DNA of 64,000 nt from Cyanoderma ruficeps (GCA_008694505.1 VZDJ01000033.1:5562867-5626866); one strand, 5' to 3'. Shown: positions 24,120-37,080, counted from the stretch's first letter. Notes: generated by a model from the letters alone, not told the origin. A program made the numbers and translations.

Positions 24120-24490
24120 ATAGGTTGAAGAGAGTGATTCTGCCACTGTATTCTGCTCAGGTGAGACCCCCACCTGCAGTGCTGTGTCCAGCTCTGATGT
24201 CCACAACATAAAAAGGATATGGAGAGGTTCCAGTGGAAGTTGGACCCCCTGTGGTTTGGAGGCAGGCTGGGAGAGCTGGGGGTGTTCACCTGGAGAAGAG
24301 AAAGCTCCAGAGATATCTTAGAGTTCCTTCCAGTGTCTAAAGGGGCTCCAGAAGAGTTGGAGAGGGTCTTTGGACAAGGGATTGAGTGACAGGACTCAGG
24401 GAATGGCTTTCCACTGCCAGAGGGCAGGGTTAGATGGGATACTGGGAAGGAATTCTTCCCAGTGAGGGTGGTGAGGTGCAGGCCTCCCCC
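24120..24490 (+). mobile_element. CR1 LINE, 3' fragment (diverged)
   Basis: Recognisable CR1 landmarks appear in order: a CTGCAGTGCTGTGTCCAGCT segment, AAAAGGATATGGAG, a GGGTGTTCACCTGGAGAAGA segment and GGGAAGGAATTCTTCCCAGTG with GAGGGTGGTGAGG. The copy is in sense orientation and seems cut short at its 3' end near 24490. Confidence 0.82.
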
Positions 24491-26085
24491 AACTTGGCAT
24501 TAAAATGGGTTACCCTAAAAAAAACCTTCCCATGTTTTACAGGGGTTCAGAATTTATTATCTCTTTTATACACATGCATTACAGATTTATATAAACTTGA
24601 CCTTTTAAGAGCTGCCCTGTGCACTTGCTGAGTGTTACATATAAACCAAGCATGAAATATTTCAACCAACAACTTCCAGATGATGTGTGGGTAAAATCCA
24701 GGGCTGGGGAAAGGAGAGGAGAGGCAGCCTCAGAAAGTCATGTGCTACAGAGAAATGTGCCTCCAACCTCAGCTCTGCACCCTCAGACCTCGGTCCTCAC
24801 ACTCCGAGACTTGGGCAGGGGCTCAGGTGACTTCATCAAGGTGTGCTGAGATCCCTCAGGACAAAAGAAAAAAAAAAGGTGCAATGGTGACTTCAGCTGC
24901 CAAAGTCCTAAATAACTAAACCCTTTGGGGCTGGTCAGAAAACAGCAGAAAAATTACAGGAACTAGGAAAAAAATCCCGTTTGATATTTTCTCATGGATG
25001 TTGTATAAAACACCTTTCCTACAGGTAACGTGGTGACTCCACCATCAAACCCCCACTAAAGCAGGGCAGAAGCAGCTCAAATCCCTGGGTCAGAGCTGGT
25101 GACTGTGGCAGTGAATCTCCCACCGCAGGCATTGCAGTATTAACATTTAAAAAATCACGAGACCTCAAATATCCCAACGCTAAGTCTCATGACCTTTAAG
25201 TCAACTAGATTCAGGTTTCTTTTTCTTTGACTCTTGCTGCGCTTTTGGGATGGAAATAAAAGATCTTTTTAGGTTTAGGGAACGTTACAGGGAGCCTCCA
25301 CCACCCATTTCTTCCCACATTTACATTCCTGGTCCCCCAAATTCAGTTATCATAAGTGCTGATTTATTTTCAAGCAGTTCTTTTTCACGTTGCCACATTG
25401 TGATAATCCTTGCTTTTATGGCAATTGTTGACACATTTTTAGGCTCAGATTAAATGAGTCTCTCTTTGAGGTTCATTCTGACCCAAACCAGCATTAAGGT
25501 TTGGGTCAGAGCGAAAAACCTGAGGGTTGTACAGTTTGGCTCACAAGGAGCTAGGAGTGGCCTTATGCATTTTACAGGTTACAAGGAAAGCCAAGGACTG
25601 AAATGCAAAGACAGAATATTAGAAAATTCCCCAGTTCTGAGGTCCTAAAGCACAGGCCCATGTCCCTGGGCACATAGTACACCAGCAGCCCTCATTCAAT
25701 CCTCTTGACACGTTTTTGCCTTTGATAACACACTCCCCTGAAAACCCATCCCCAGCTCAGAGAAAGCCATGCCTTGGGCTGCATTCGTTTGGTTGGCTCA
25801 AATGAAAATGTGGAGTCAGGTGTTTGTCAGCTGCTCTGTAGTGCTGAAAAAAGCCCTCTCCTGCTTTTCCTCTGCGTTGCCAAGGTGTGTACTTTAGATA
25901 AAAGTCCCGTTTCTGACCGAGGCACTCGCTGCTGCTCTCAAGAGAGAGAGGACAGACAGGCTCCGTTCCTGCTCTGCCCCATCCCTACCGCCATCCCAAG
26001 GTGCCTCATGGCTCCTGGGTCTTGGCATTACCTGCTGCCACGAGCAGGCAGAGACCCCCAACACCGCACAGAAACCCCCCAGATG
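24491..26085. other. Intergenic, no gene recognised; contains a 13-bp perfect hairpin
   Basis: No gene recognised. An inverted repeat with 13-bp perfect arms (25477-25489 and 25498-25510) and an 8-base loop stands out. The neighbourhood at 25200-25450 is AT-rich and unlike CR1. Confidence 0.5.
25477..25510. repeat. Perfect inverted repeat, 13-bp arms, 8-nt loop
   Basis: TCTGACCCAAACC at 25477-25489 is followed by the loop AGCATTAA and then by its exact reverse complement at 25498-25510. Pairing does not extend beyond the 13 bp. Role unknown. It is too short for a microRNA precursor on its own. Confidence 0.9.
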
Positions 26086-26535
26086 GGCTGCCCACGTCCA
26101 GCAGCCCCCAGTCCCCTCCTCGCTGCCCTGCCCGCCGCTCCCCACGGCCTCGGGGCCGATGGAGGCGCGGGGACGAGGGGCCTCGGCTGAGCCTGGCACA
26201 GCCACCCAGCTCAGCCGGCGGCTGTTTGCACGTACAGATAAACATACATGAGGCTGAGCCGAAAAGCCAGAGTCAGCTCCTCCGCGAGCCCGGCGGCTCC
26301 GGTTACGGCGCTGCCCGCGCCCCGTGGCACGGACGCTCCCGGGAGCAGCCGCCGGCCTGGCACGGCACGGAGCAGATGGTCAGAGCCGCTTGGCCCGCGG
26401 CCGCCGCCAGCCCCCGGCTCCTCGCCTCACACGATGCTCACCGAGGCCACCTGGGCCTCCCGCGGGCCGGGCAGGACACCGCGCCACCGGGGCAAAGCCG
26501 GAGCAGTTGCTGGCGTGGCAGGGGTAACACCGAAC
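26086..26535. promoter_or_regulatory. Orphan CpG-rich block
   Basis: CpG density rises steeply between about 26.09 and 26.53 kb and falls on both sides, about 11 kb upstream of the KY start codon and 21 kb from EPHB1. No recognised exon is attached. It could be an alternative or upstream KY promoter, the promoter of a non-coding RNA, or a GC-rich regulatory element. The open frames through it have no homology I recognise. Confidence 0.55.
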
Positions 26536-27580
26536 GGGTGCCAAAATCATTGTGCCCCTCCCAGCATCACCATCTGCTGGGGAGGATCCTGCTCCCGTTC
26601 CAGTGTGAGCAGCAGACTGGGATAGCCGTGGGCAGAATTTGGCGAGCAAAAACACCCTTAAGTAAAGCTGGATGGCAGAGGGATCACAGCACTTCAGGCA
26701 AATCCTCAAAAGCCACAGTCACCCAGTAATGACCTGCCTGTGGTGGCTGTTGTTGATGCAGGTTCGTCCTGCAGCCCAGAGCTCCCAGGAAGGATCCACT
26801 GCCCTGTCTGCTCCTCGGACAAGGGCACAAGGAGCAGAAGGGGCACAGCAGGAAACGTGTCCTGGGCTGCAGGAAGAGCAGAGAATGGGGTGGCAATGGC
26901 ACGGAGCAGGTCCTGTGCCTGGCAGCCACCCCGCGGGCTGGGGACACGGGCCGGGAGTCAGATCCCGCAGCCGGGCTGCAGGGAGAGAAGCCATGTGCAG
27001 GTATTGGCTGCGTGCATCCCTTGGTGCTTCCCTGCCCTCCCCTCAGGGGCTTTGCACCCTCACCAGCAAAGCGGCAGGGTTTTGCCCAGGAGCAGTGCTC
27101 ATTCCGGGCAATGGCACCGGGGGCCCTGTGTCAGGGCTCAGAGGGCTCGGGGCTGCATCGGGGTGCACCAGGGAGTTACCCCAGCACCAACATAGCCCTG
27201 AGCACGTGAGAGCCAAACAGCTCCAGACTCCACTCCAGGAGCCCCGAGCACGGCCATAAAGAGCAGAGGCAGAAGCGCTCCAACTTCCTGGCACTCGGGG
27301 AATCTTCCTGGATCACGTTACGTTCATGTGTCCTTGGCTCATCTCTGTACAGTTGAAAAACACTGTAAGGGGAGCCAGATAATTAGGACAGCTGAGGTTG
27401 AGAAGTAAAACCCAGGGAACCAATTCCTGCTGAACTGGAGATCTGTTGCTTTCACCAAACCAGACCTGCTTTGCTGAGAGGCCCCTGCAGTCAGGGACAG
27501 CAGGACTGTGCTGCCCACCAAAGCTCCACATTGTTCCACAACATGGTCCTGAGGAACTGCCAGTTCTGCTGTTGGAGGGA
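26536..27580. other. Intergenic, no gene recognised
   Basis: GC-moderate sequence to the right of the orphan CpG block. Frames of 80-190 codons overlap each other on both strands and show no domain or splice pattern. Nothing else seen. Confidence 0.45.
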
Positions 27581-27735
27581 TGGTGGTGGAGTCACCATCC
27601 CTGGAGGTGTTCAAGGAATGACTGAAGGTGGCACTTGGTGCTCTGGTCTGCTTGACAAGGTGCGGATCAGGCAGAGGTTGGACTCGATGACCCTGAAGGT
27701 CTTTCCAACCTAAAGGATTCTTTGATTCTGCCATT
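27581..27735 (+). mobile_element. CR1 LINE, 3' terminal fragment
   Basis: This carries TGGTGGTGGAGTCACCATCC, CTGGAGGTGTTCAAGGAATG, a GGCACTTGGTGCTCTGGTCTG segment and TTGGACTCGATGACCCTGAA with TTTCCAACCTAAAGGATTCT. This is a textbook CR1 3' end in sense orientation. Confidence 0.93.
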
Positions 27736-28929
27736 TTGGGTCACCAAAAAAACGAGAAGGCAGGCAGGCATTAAGGGTGCTGGCTGGGTGCTGCCTCTGT
27801 GCTGGCACAGCTGAGGACAGTGCTGTCACTGCAGTGACACTCAGCATTTACTCCTTTGGCTCTGCGTGTCCTGACCTGTGCTGTTACGGGAAAGACTCCC
27901 TGCCCCAGGGGATGTTCCCAGGCACTGCCGACACAAATAAATAACAACAACAATTCTCCCAGGGTGGCAGGGGTGGGGCTGTCATCTGTCACCGATGGAA
28001 AGAGCAGAGAGCTGATGGCTGTGTTTGCCCCCAGCACTGTGAATTCACTGGCATTTGGTGACCAACAGGAAGGGCTGGCAGGAGGGTTGTTGGGAGGGGA
28101 GCAGCCATGCTGACAGAGCAGAGCATCCACACAGCTCCAGGCTCTACTGGTGTGTCCAAACACCAAATGCACCAAGCCAGCCTCCACACCTAAAGTCCAG
28201 GAGGTCTTCTCTTACTTTTTTTAGGGCTGCTTATTTAAGGAGTACTTTCACAGCAATAAAGATGCTTTGCCTCTCCAGGGTATTCCCTCACTGGATGAGG
28301 ACTGGTCTTCATTTCCTTGGCTCCTTGGGGTTGGGTCTTTTGAGCTTGAATAAGCCTAGAGTAGAAAGGGACACAGGGCAAGACCTGTCCTCAGCCCAAA
28401 GGTACCAAATGTGACCCTGAGCCGTGGGCAGGGAGGAGGAAGAAATAGCTGCCATGTGCATGTCACCAATGGGTGTGCTCTTGTCACCCTTGAGTTATCT
28501 GGTGGAAGAAGCAAGCTGCAGATTTGAGGGGGAACCACTTCCTTGCAGATCTGCAGCTCGGTCACTCAAGGACTGGGCAGTGACAGCCTTTTCCTTGCAG
28601 GCTCTGCCCAGGCTGTGCAAGTGAGGATGACGACAAAGCCAACGACCTCAGTAAGTCAGCTGTGAGACCAGCACTGGAGCGACAGACCAGGTGGCACTGG
28701 TACTTAAAAATGTCACCTTAAGTACAGCACCCTAGGGTTCATGGAGGCCATGGCCTTACCTCTTCTGCTTTTCCACTTTTGGGGGATCTTGGAAAAAAAA
28801 AAAAAAGAGCTTTCTCTAATTCTGCCAATCAGGAGGGATAAACTCCGAGTGGTGTTGTATCAGGATGCAATACCAAATTGCCACTGGCACCACCCCAGTT
28901 CCCCAGTTTCCAGGGAAATAATAAATTTT

Positions 28930-29065
28930 CATAGAATCAAGACATGGTTTGTGGTGCCATGGGCAGGGACACCTTCCACTAGACCACTGTCCAATCTGAC
29001 TCTGAACACTTCCAGTGATGGGACAGCCACAGCCTCTCTGGGTAACCAGTTCCGTGAAGTTATAA
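28930..29065 (-). mobile_element. CR1 LINE, 3' terminal fragment (reverse)
   Basis: On the plus strand the block starts with CATAGAATCAAGACATGGTT and continues with GCCATGGGCAGGGACACCTT, CCACTAGACCACTGTCC and CACTTCCAGTGATGGGACAG. This is the reverse complement of a CR1 3' tail. Confidence 0.9.
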
Positions 29066-32000
29066 AATATTTCTAGAAAGACAGAAAAGAACCAATGCCG
29101 GGCTCTGCTGGGCACCGTGGCAAACCTGGGACTTCTGTGGGCAGTCTGAAGGAGCCAGGGAGAGAGAGGCAAAGCAGAGCATCACTCCTGGGGTAACAGC
29201 CAATGCAAACTCCTGCCCTGAGGCTGATCCCATCATGTTTCCAAGAGGAATGCTGAGGGAACAGCACTGTCCTTGCAGCTGCCTCAATGACAGGAATAAT
29301 GTGCTGCAGAGCTAAGGGGAACAATGGGATGATGATAATGAAAGTACGGGAGTGAAAACTCATTACTAGAGATGCTCAGGAGGCATCCTGAGGGATCCCC
29401 TTAGGCTTCCTGGGCTGCTTTAACCCTTTGGGCATGGCTCTGGTACTCAGGCGAAGCTGCTGTGCTGCTGACTGTGCTTTCCTCCTCTTTTTCTCCCATT
29501 TCTTTATGGAAACAACTTTCCCTTTCTCCACACAGAGCACTGTGCACATCACAGCACAGACCTGCCGTGCCCTTTGGCACTCAGCTTCCTGGGACTGTGC
29601 ATGGAGAGCAAAAAGCATAATGGGGTTTCTGGGCAGCTGGTCCAGAAAAGAGTCCAATAATATTTTCTCCTATTCCCAGCAGTTCACATGGAGATGGGAG
29701 CAGTGACTGGACAAGACAGGCAGCCCAGCTCCACAGGTGAGCTCATTCCCTCCCATGGGGAGAAGTCTTCCCTGGCTGCTTTTGGCCTCCTAGAGCAGAA
29801 GGAATCTATTTCAGCGTCGTTAATGTTGCTTAGGATGCCCTGGCATCCTGCCAGGTTTCTGAAAAGTTAGAGATGCCCATCAGGCATCTCCATGGCAACT
29901 CTGGGATGCTGATCCCAGCTGGGCTCAGTGTCCATGTCGGAACAGCAGGCTGCCAGGTTCATTTTCCCTGGCCTTTTGGGAGGGCAGAAGGAACTGAGAG
30001 GGGCTCTGGTTCCTCTTGATGCACTCCCAGGCTGCTGGAGGAGCAGCACATCAGACACCCAGGGACTTTGACCTGCAGAACCAGCCAAATGGCTCTTCCC
30101 AGCTGGTGGCAAAATTCCTGGCAAAGGTATTTTGGGCCGTTTTTTTGGAAGGTATTGGTACCTGGTTAGAGAATTTTTGGAAGGTTGGGCTGGTACAAAA
30201 TGATTTGGGGTTTTGAGCTTCTCCCAAAGCCTGGAGATGCAAGCAGCCCATACCTGGGGGGTGTTTCATACTCCAGCCCATGTCAAACACCCCAGCATCC
30301 CTATGGTAGGGCAGCAGGAGTACAGGACACCATTGTGGTGTCAGGATTTTGGGTGGGAATGGCAGTAGCAGCCAACCTGAGAGAAGATGTGGCCCTCAAG
30401 GAAGGCAGGAGATGCAGGAAAGGAGGATTTCATCCATATCTCCAGGGCCTTAGCCAAAAGAAATGAGTTTATGTGCAGAAGAAATAGTCCAGCCCCCCCT
30501 GGGCACACATTCATCCTGCCTGCCAGCTGCACACGTTGTGAGGGACGCAACAGACCTCCTTCATGTCACCCCAGTCCTGAGGGCACACAGAATCAGCAGG
30601 ATTCCAGGTCCAAGGATGCCCAAAGGCAGCAAAACCCAGCCTGACTCACCCTGAATTAAATATAGACATCTCCTTTTGGCATTGTCACACCTCATCCCAT
30701 CCTGACAAGCACCAGATTCTTCACTCAAGAGCACCTGAGATGGTGTTTTGGTAGCCATAGCTCAGAGGGGTGCCCACAGAAACACCAGGGGTACTTCTTC
30801 AAAGAGAAGCCTTGCAGCAAATTCCAACTGTTCAACTCCTGCCCCTGACATTGCAGCAAATATGGGTAGAGCTCCTCAAAAACAAAAGCCAGTTACCTCT
30901 ACATTCTCCAAGGCAGTGGTGAACTTGTTTCTGTTCCCAGTGTTGTGTCCTCAGCTCATCCAATAGCTCAGGTGTCCAAGATCACCACGAGAGCATCCAG
31001 CTCCCTCCACAGCATCCTGGCACCTTGGGTTAAGAAGAAATAACCCCAGTGAGTGCTGTTCCATGACCTTGCCCCCAAATGACCACTCAGGTCCTTCAGC
31101 TCTAGCCCAGGTAAACACAGCCTGTCCTCCTGCAGGCTCCCAAGGAGCAACAGCCCCACTCCTGGGGTGTCTCGGGAAGGAAGGTTTGGAGCCTCAGCCC
31201 CCAGGATCCCTGTCACTCCAGAAGGGTCAATTCCTACACTGTCCACTTCCCTTCAAACACCATGAGTCACACTGAACTCCAGGTATTTTTTTCCAAAATT
31301 GCCTTCCATTTACCTTTGCCATTGTGTTAGAGAACGCCAGGCTGGCTGGGCAGTTGAGATAACTCCTTTGTCTGTTGGGTCACCAAAAAGGGCTTTGTTC
31401 ATCCCTGCAGCAGAGAGATGTTGATAAAATGCAAAAAAAAGTACTTTCTGCATCTCCCAGGATATGCCATGCTGCTTGTTTAATTAGAAGGGGCAAGGCT
31501 CCCTCCTGAATAAACCAGAAATAGCCTTCCAGGGAAAAAATAACCCTGCCTGGGTATTCTGGGGGATTCTTGGAAAGAACAGCTGTACATCTCCCCCAGT
31601 CTTGCACAGTACAAGAGCCAGAATTTTGGAGGAGAAGTATGTCCAGAAAGCCAATCTGCTCTGGGGGAGAAACCTCCCTCACCCTCAATGCTGGTAAAAG
31701 GAAGTAGAGTCTATTCTCCTCTCCCCCTTCTTTCTTGTCCTGTGTGTTTTCATCTGCCCACCTTGGATGCGTTTGGTGTCACTTGTCACCCCCACGTGTC
31801 AGGGGGCAGCTTAGTGGGGACTGCTTGACAAAAAGCACACGCCCAAGGGCACAGCTAATGGATAGTTCAGGTTACCGAAATACCTTAACAAAAGAACCCT
31901 AAACCCTCGGGAGGGTCACACAGGCCCCCATTGCCTTCAAAGGATGAGTTATGTGAAGATTAAACAAGGATTAATGTCTAAAGACTGCGTGCAGCCTGGC

Positions 32001-33124
32001 CAGGAGCACTCTCCTCATCCAGCAGGGCCAGCAGCTAACCCCAAGCCAAGCAGGAGGCTTCAGGTCAATGATCCATCCTCAGACAGACAAGTCAGGAGAG
32101 CTCTGGGAAGCCTTGCAGCCTTTGGTGGCCGAAGTCCTGCCAGCAGCCCCCTCCTTTCCCCCTGCCTCCGGCAGTACTGGGGACAGGGGCACTGCCTCCG
32201 GGTGCCACAGGCTGAGCCCCATCCAGCTGCCAGAGAAGGAGGAGCTCCCTGCCAGTGCCACCCGAGGTGCCCAAGGACACATGGACACTCCTGCAGGTCT
32301 CTGTCCCGAGGCATCCATCTGATATTTTTTGTTTTTAAGAAACCATAGCAAAACATCTGCTGGATCCCCAGCTGCTTCGAAAGCTTCTTCTTGGAGGAAC
32401 AAAGAGCAGCAGTGGTCACAGCAGTGCCTTTTGTCACTGAAGAAAGGGAGAATAGAAAAAAAATAGCAGAAATATTTACAGTTCTCTCTGGGACCACTGA
32501 GCTGCGACACACCCCGAGTCACACCCCGCTCCTCACACTGCTGTTCTCACAACTCTGTGCAGGCAGGCTGTCCTCGGTTTCTCATGGAAGGAGTGCTGGG
32601 CCGTGTTATAAGCCATGGAGCAGCCAGGCTTGCCTTTTATCCCCAGCAATCCCACTCAGAATGCAGGACCTCCTGCCAGAGGCTCGCCCACCTGCCGACA
32701 GGTATTTCCCCACAGGAGGCAGAATTCGCCTCCAAAGCATCACTCCCGCTGTGCCTCTCAGGGGTCACAGCCCTGGCTCCGTTCTGAACCAGCCCTCATT
32801 GTCTCCCTGACATCTAAACACGTCCTTGACCTCCCTGGCAGGGCTGCCCCTGCCATCAGTTAGCTTGTGTGGATACCAGGAAACTGAATACATGGGCTTA
32901 TAGTTCAGTGGAAAGTTCTGCTGCCGTCTTAAATCATAAAGCACAGCTGCTGACACAGCAGAACTGCAGGATGAGGCATCTGAGCAGCCTGGGCTTGGAA
33001 AATGCCGTCAGGAGAATAAGGGCAGGGCGGGAGAAAGGACAGGGAGGCCAGGAGAGCAGATTAAAACTCACCAGAGTGCAGCTGTAATGTGTTATCCACC
33101 ATGGATGATTCCCAGCCCTCCACA
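29066..33124. other. Intergenic, no gene recognised
   Basis: No supported exon. The 93-codon minus-strand frame at 29376-29657 is lysine-rich near its end but matches nothing I recognise. Sequence at about 31755-31990 has a low-repeat, AT-balanced look typical of conserved elements. Confidence 0.45.
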
Positions 33125-33430
33125 GCTCATTTGCAGTTGGGAGAGGAAACAGGAGCTGAGATTCAATGTCTGCAAATGCAAAGTAATGGCTGGGAATGAA
33201 ACAAAACAAACCCCAGACTTCAAATATATCTGCAAGCACACACACACACAAGATAATGAGCTCTGAGTGAGGCATTCTGAGGAGGAGAGGGATCTTGGGA
33301 GTCTGGGGGGAAGAGTGTGATGGAAGCACCCAGCTCCTGGATGGTGAACAAAGCCGGCCTAGGGCTGGGCTGGCTTGGGCAGGGAGGGCAGGGAGAACAG
33401 GACAGGGGCCACTGGCACATCTGCACATGG
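33125..33430 (+). mobile_element. Possible old CR1/L3-type LINE fragment
   Basis: The phrases AATGTCTGCAAATGCAAAGTAATGG and, about 150 bases later, GAGAGGGATCTTGGGAGTCTGG occur in the same order and spacing as near the 3' end of the CR1-clade reverse transcriptase ORF. The rest is heavily diverged and includes a (CA) run at 33239-33251. Confidence 0.4.
33239..33251. repeat. (CA) microsatellite, short
   Basis: A CA run of about six units, likely polymorphic. A similar run lies at 56748-56762. Confidence 0.85.
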
Positions 33431-36400
33431 AGCACGGCTGGCCTTGGTCTCCTGTCTCAGAAGGGACACGGCAGAGCTTACAGAGCTCAGAGGAGGAGGA
33501 GCAGCAACAGGGAACAACTCCTGCAGGAAGGCTCCGCAGCTCGGAGGTGACACTGGAGCTGCTTCATGGACAGCACAGCTGGCAAAAACAGGAACGCTTT
33601 GTTGTGACACAAGGAAGGCAAAAGTTTCAAATAATGGGTGTCAGCCATCGATCAAAGGGGTCATCAGGATATGTTAGTTCCATATTACATTATGGGGGGT
33701 TTACCTTTAGATGACTTTGGCGTTGCCTCTAATGGGGTTACAGGCCCAGGCTTTCTCTCCAGACAGTGGAGAAGCCCCTGAAACACCAGGGTGTAACATG
33801 TACTCCAAGGTGGACAGCCAGAGCAGGTCACCTTCATCAAGGAGGACAGTCCTAGCACTTTTTCCTATAAAGGCATCTACAACAGTCTTGGAAAAACATT
33901 TGGACACCCTCACCCATGGCCCTGGCAGGACCAAGATTCCCAGCAGCCTCCCTTTGAATATCTTCCCAACACACCCTCTGCTAGAGCCTTTACAGACCTT
34001 TGTGAAGGCAAAACATATGCACAAGAGTCAAAACCCTTTCCCAGGAATGCAGCCTGCAATTTCCCTTTCCACCCAATGGGACTCAAATAACCTAATTCTT
34101 GCTCTACATTCATATGCTCCCCCTCTCTCCCACTGGAGGAACACTAACCATGTGGTAAATACAAGTAATCATGGCACTCTGATAGCAGCTTTTGCTCTCT
34201 GGCCATTAATTCTTCTCCCTGGGACCTCAGTGAGCGTTTGAAATCCTGCAGCAAATCCAGTGAGCTGCTTTTATTTGAAAATCAACATGGCATGAAAGGC
34301 TTTCTCCTTTCCCTCCTCAAAATGTAGATATTTTTAGCTTCAAAAATGTCCTGGCCCATAGACAGATGTTACTGGTCATGTCCTTATCTCAGCCAATGAG
34401 GAGGTTACTGTTTTCCATGGAAAACTCATGGAGCAGGAGGGCTCACTGCTGGATGGGAGGCAGCAGCACCCACATCAGGCACAGCCTGTGCCTTGCTCAT
34501 GGCACATGCCACAAATCACATCACAAACCTTCCCTTTCCCCTCTCTGGGGAAAAAAAAGAGGAGAAAGGAAAATGGAAAAGAGCCTTTCAAACCCAACCA
34601 CCATGTCCCAGAAGACTGGCATTACTAGGAAAGCAGGAGCTCCCTGCTGCTTTCAGTGTGCTGGAAACACCTTGTGGCAGGACACGGGTGAGGCTGGCAC
34701 AGGAGGGAAACGGGGGGTTCTCAGCCCCTGGGCAGCCAGGCCAGGAGCAGCCACCTCATCACTGAGAGACAGAAAAGGAGGCTCGAGTGATTTGTACAAC
34801 CTGGCAGGAAGGGCAGCAGCCCCAAGGCAGCAAACTCCACATGCTCCAGCTCAGAGCTGCCAGCAAAGAAACCTCTGAGCTCAACATCAGCTGGTACCAC
34901 CAGAGAGTCCACACCGAGGTCAGCTCAGGTCCCTGCAGGGCCTGGGCTGCACCACGGGAACTGGCTGGTACCACCATCCCCAGATGTGAACCATCACAGG
35001 GCCTCCTTGGAGCTGGAGAGGAACGAGGACAAGAGCAGGCCTGGAGGAGCAGCAAGGCCGGGACACGAAGGAAAATCCCTGCGGAGGGGAGGCAGGAGCA
35101 GAGTGAGGAAGGCTGGAGCAGATTTTGGTGCAGGACCTGGGTGACACCAGGCTTAGGAATCAGCTGTGCCAGTGAATAGTTCAGGAGAGCAGACTGTCCC
35201 ACCTGGGATGTGAGGGAGAAGGGACGGCAGGAACAAGGGTTGCACGCCAGGTGAGAGCCAGGGAGGAAAGGGTGCTCTGGCCCAGGCAGGAGCTGTGGGG
35301 CTCAGTGACAGGTGACAGGGGGGTGCTAAAGGCCAACAGGCAGATGGTGAAACTGTGATTAGAAAGTCACTCCAGCCATAAATCTCAGGGACCTGAAATG
35401 GAGATGGGCAAGCCCCAGATGGCTTGGAAATCTGCTTGGCAGGGTCCAGCACGACTCAGCATGCATCTGGCCCTCCTTCTTCCTCATCCTCGTCCTCCTC
35501 CTCAGCAGGTTTAACCTCCTCAGCAGTTTTAACCACCTCCAGCCAGCTCCTCACAGTCAGAGCTGAACCGAGGACCCCTGAAACAAAAATTCCTCTAATG
35601 TATGAACTAAAGAGCAGAACGTGGGCCCCAACAACAATGTCACCCATCCTGGCACAGGACCCTGGCCACATTACTGGGGGTTACAGGCACATGCCATCCC
35701 TGGTGCTCCTGTCTTGGCAAGAATGCTGTGGCACCATCCAGGGGGGCCCGGGGGGCTCAGGACTGCACCACGGTGCACCAGCAGAGCTGGATGGACGCGG
35801 GTTCCCTGCGGCCACACGCCATTTCTGGATATGCCGAGGAGCTGCTTAGGGCTGGGTTTGCAGGCGAGCACGGGGGAGTATCAGCTGTCCATGCTCTGGA
35901 AGGGGCTCAGGAACAGAAAAGGGGCAGGAGATTGGGAGGGACAAGTTTTATATAGAGATCCACGGGAAAACCCGTGTCTCCAAACACAGTAACCTAACAC
36001 CAGGTAGTAGTACTAGTTCCTGCCCGTGGATCCAGGACAACAAATTTCCCCACCTGCAGGCAGAAGAGCCCACTGCTCTCACACTCCTACCTGAAAACCC
36101 TGCCCCTGCCAAGCTCCCGGACCCCCTCTCTGCCAGCGGGTGCCTCCCACAACCTTTCCCAAAGCTGCCGGAGAGCCCTTCAGCCCCACAGGTGCTGTCG
36201 CTCCCCCGGGACCCCCGGGCAAGGCGGGGGCTGGCAGCACGGCCGGGACTGGGGCCAGGGGTAAAATTAGAACGTATGTCCCTGCCAGCCCCTTCTGCGA
36301 GCTGCCGGGACCAGCTGAGCCCGTCTAACCCGCACTGTAACCCTTCATGTCCCCCGTTTTGTGGGCTGGGACAGTTACTAGAAAGCCAGGGATTTGCAGG

Positions 36401-36690
36401 GCTTTCCTTTTTGATCAGCCGTGTCCAACTACCCCAGACAGCCGCGCTCGCAGGTTGATGGGGCAGAGAGGTGGCGGGTTTTGGGTCCTTTGGGACAGTC
36501 GGGATTGCAGCATGCAATTCCCTTCTCTGCTGTCCCTTTCCACGACAGGCGGTCCTGCAGAAACCGATCCTCCCCGCTTCAAAGACTCCTGTCCCCTCTC
36601 CAGCCCCTTCTGCCCACCGCTGCCCTCGTCCTCCAGCAGTTATTGTTATTATTTACGCTCCTAAGCATCCTTTGAGTTCTGACGGGGGAC
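33431..36690. other. Upstream flank of KY, no gene recognised
   Basis: No gene supported. Bases 35470-35530 are CTC-rich and give an acidic peptide on the minus strand by composition. A TATA-like TTTATATAG occurs at 35947-35955, more than 1 kb upstream of the KY start codon and of uncertain relevance. GC and CpG rise from about 36.1 kb toward the KY promoter. Confidence 0.45.
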
Positions 36691-36707
36691 AGGATCCAAA
36701 GAGAAAG

Positions 36708-36717
36708 CCTTTTAAGG
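36708..36717. promoter_or_regulatory. CArG box (SRF site)
   Basis: CCTTTTAAGG fits the consensus CC(A/T)6GG exactly and is self-complementary. It lies 381-390 bases upstream of the KY ATG at 37098. Confidence 0.6.
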
Positions 36718-37080
36718 ATTTGTGCCAGCGCCGGGAAGCGAATCCCCCCCAGCGAACAGTGGTGCTGGGGGATTTGAGTGTAGACAAGTGCTCGAAGCTG
36801 AAAAGGGCAGAGAGAGGGGAGGGAGCCCGGGGGCACGCTCTGAAACCAGACCCCCCCGCCCGAAACGCAGCTCCTTCCTCTGCTTTAGGAAACGGATCCC
36901 TCCTGCGATTTCCTTTCAAAGGTGACTTGTAACCTCTTCATTAGGGTCGGCTTTGGCAGAGCCCTGATGGTGCAGCTGGCAGGGCCGGGGCTGCGCGGGG
37001 CGGGAGCGCGCTCGCCCTGCCAAGGCTGGGCAGCACTCGCGGCTGCTCGGCGCAGCGGCGGCAGCACCCGCGCCCCGGCC

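Noticed and set aside
29376..29657. 93-codon minus-strand frame with a basic segment
   Set aside because: No family recognised and no promoter, splice or conservation evidence visible.
35456..35671. Minus-strand frame ending in an acidic EEEDEDEEE stretch
   Set aside because: The acidic run is produced by a CTC/CTT-rich simple tract. No gene match, poly(A) tail or splice sites to support a retrocopy.
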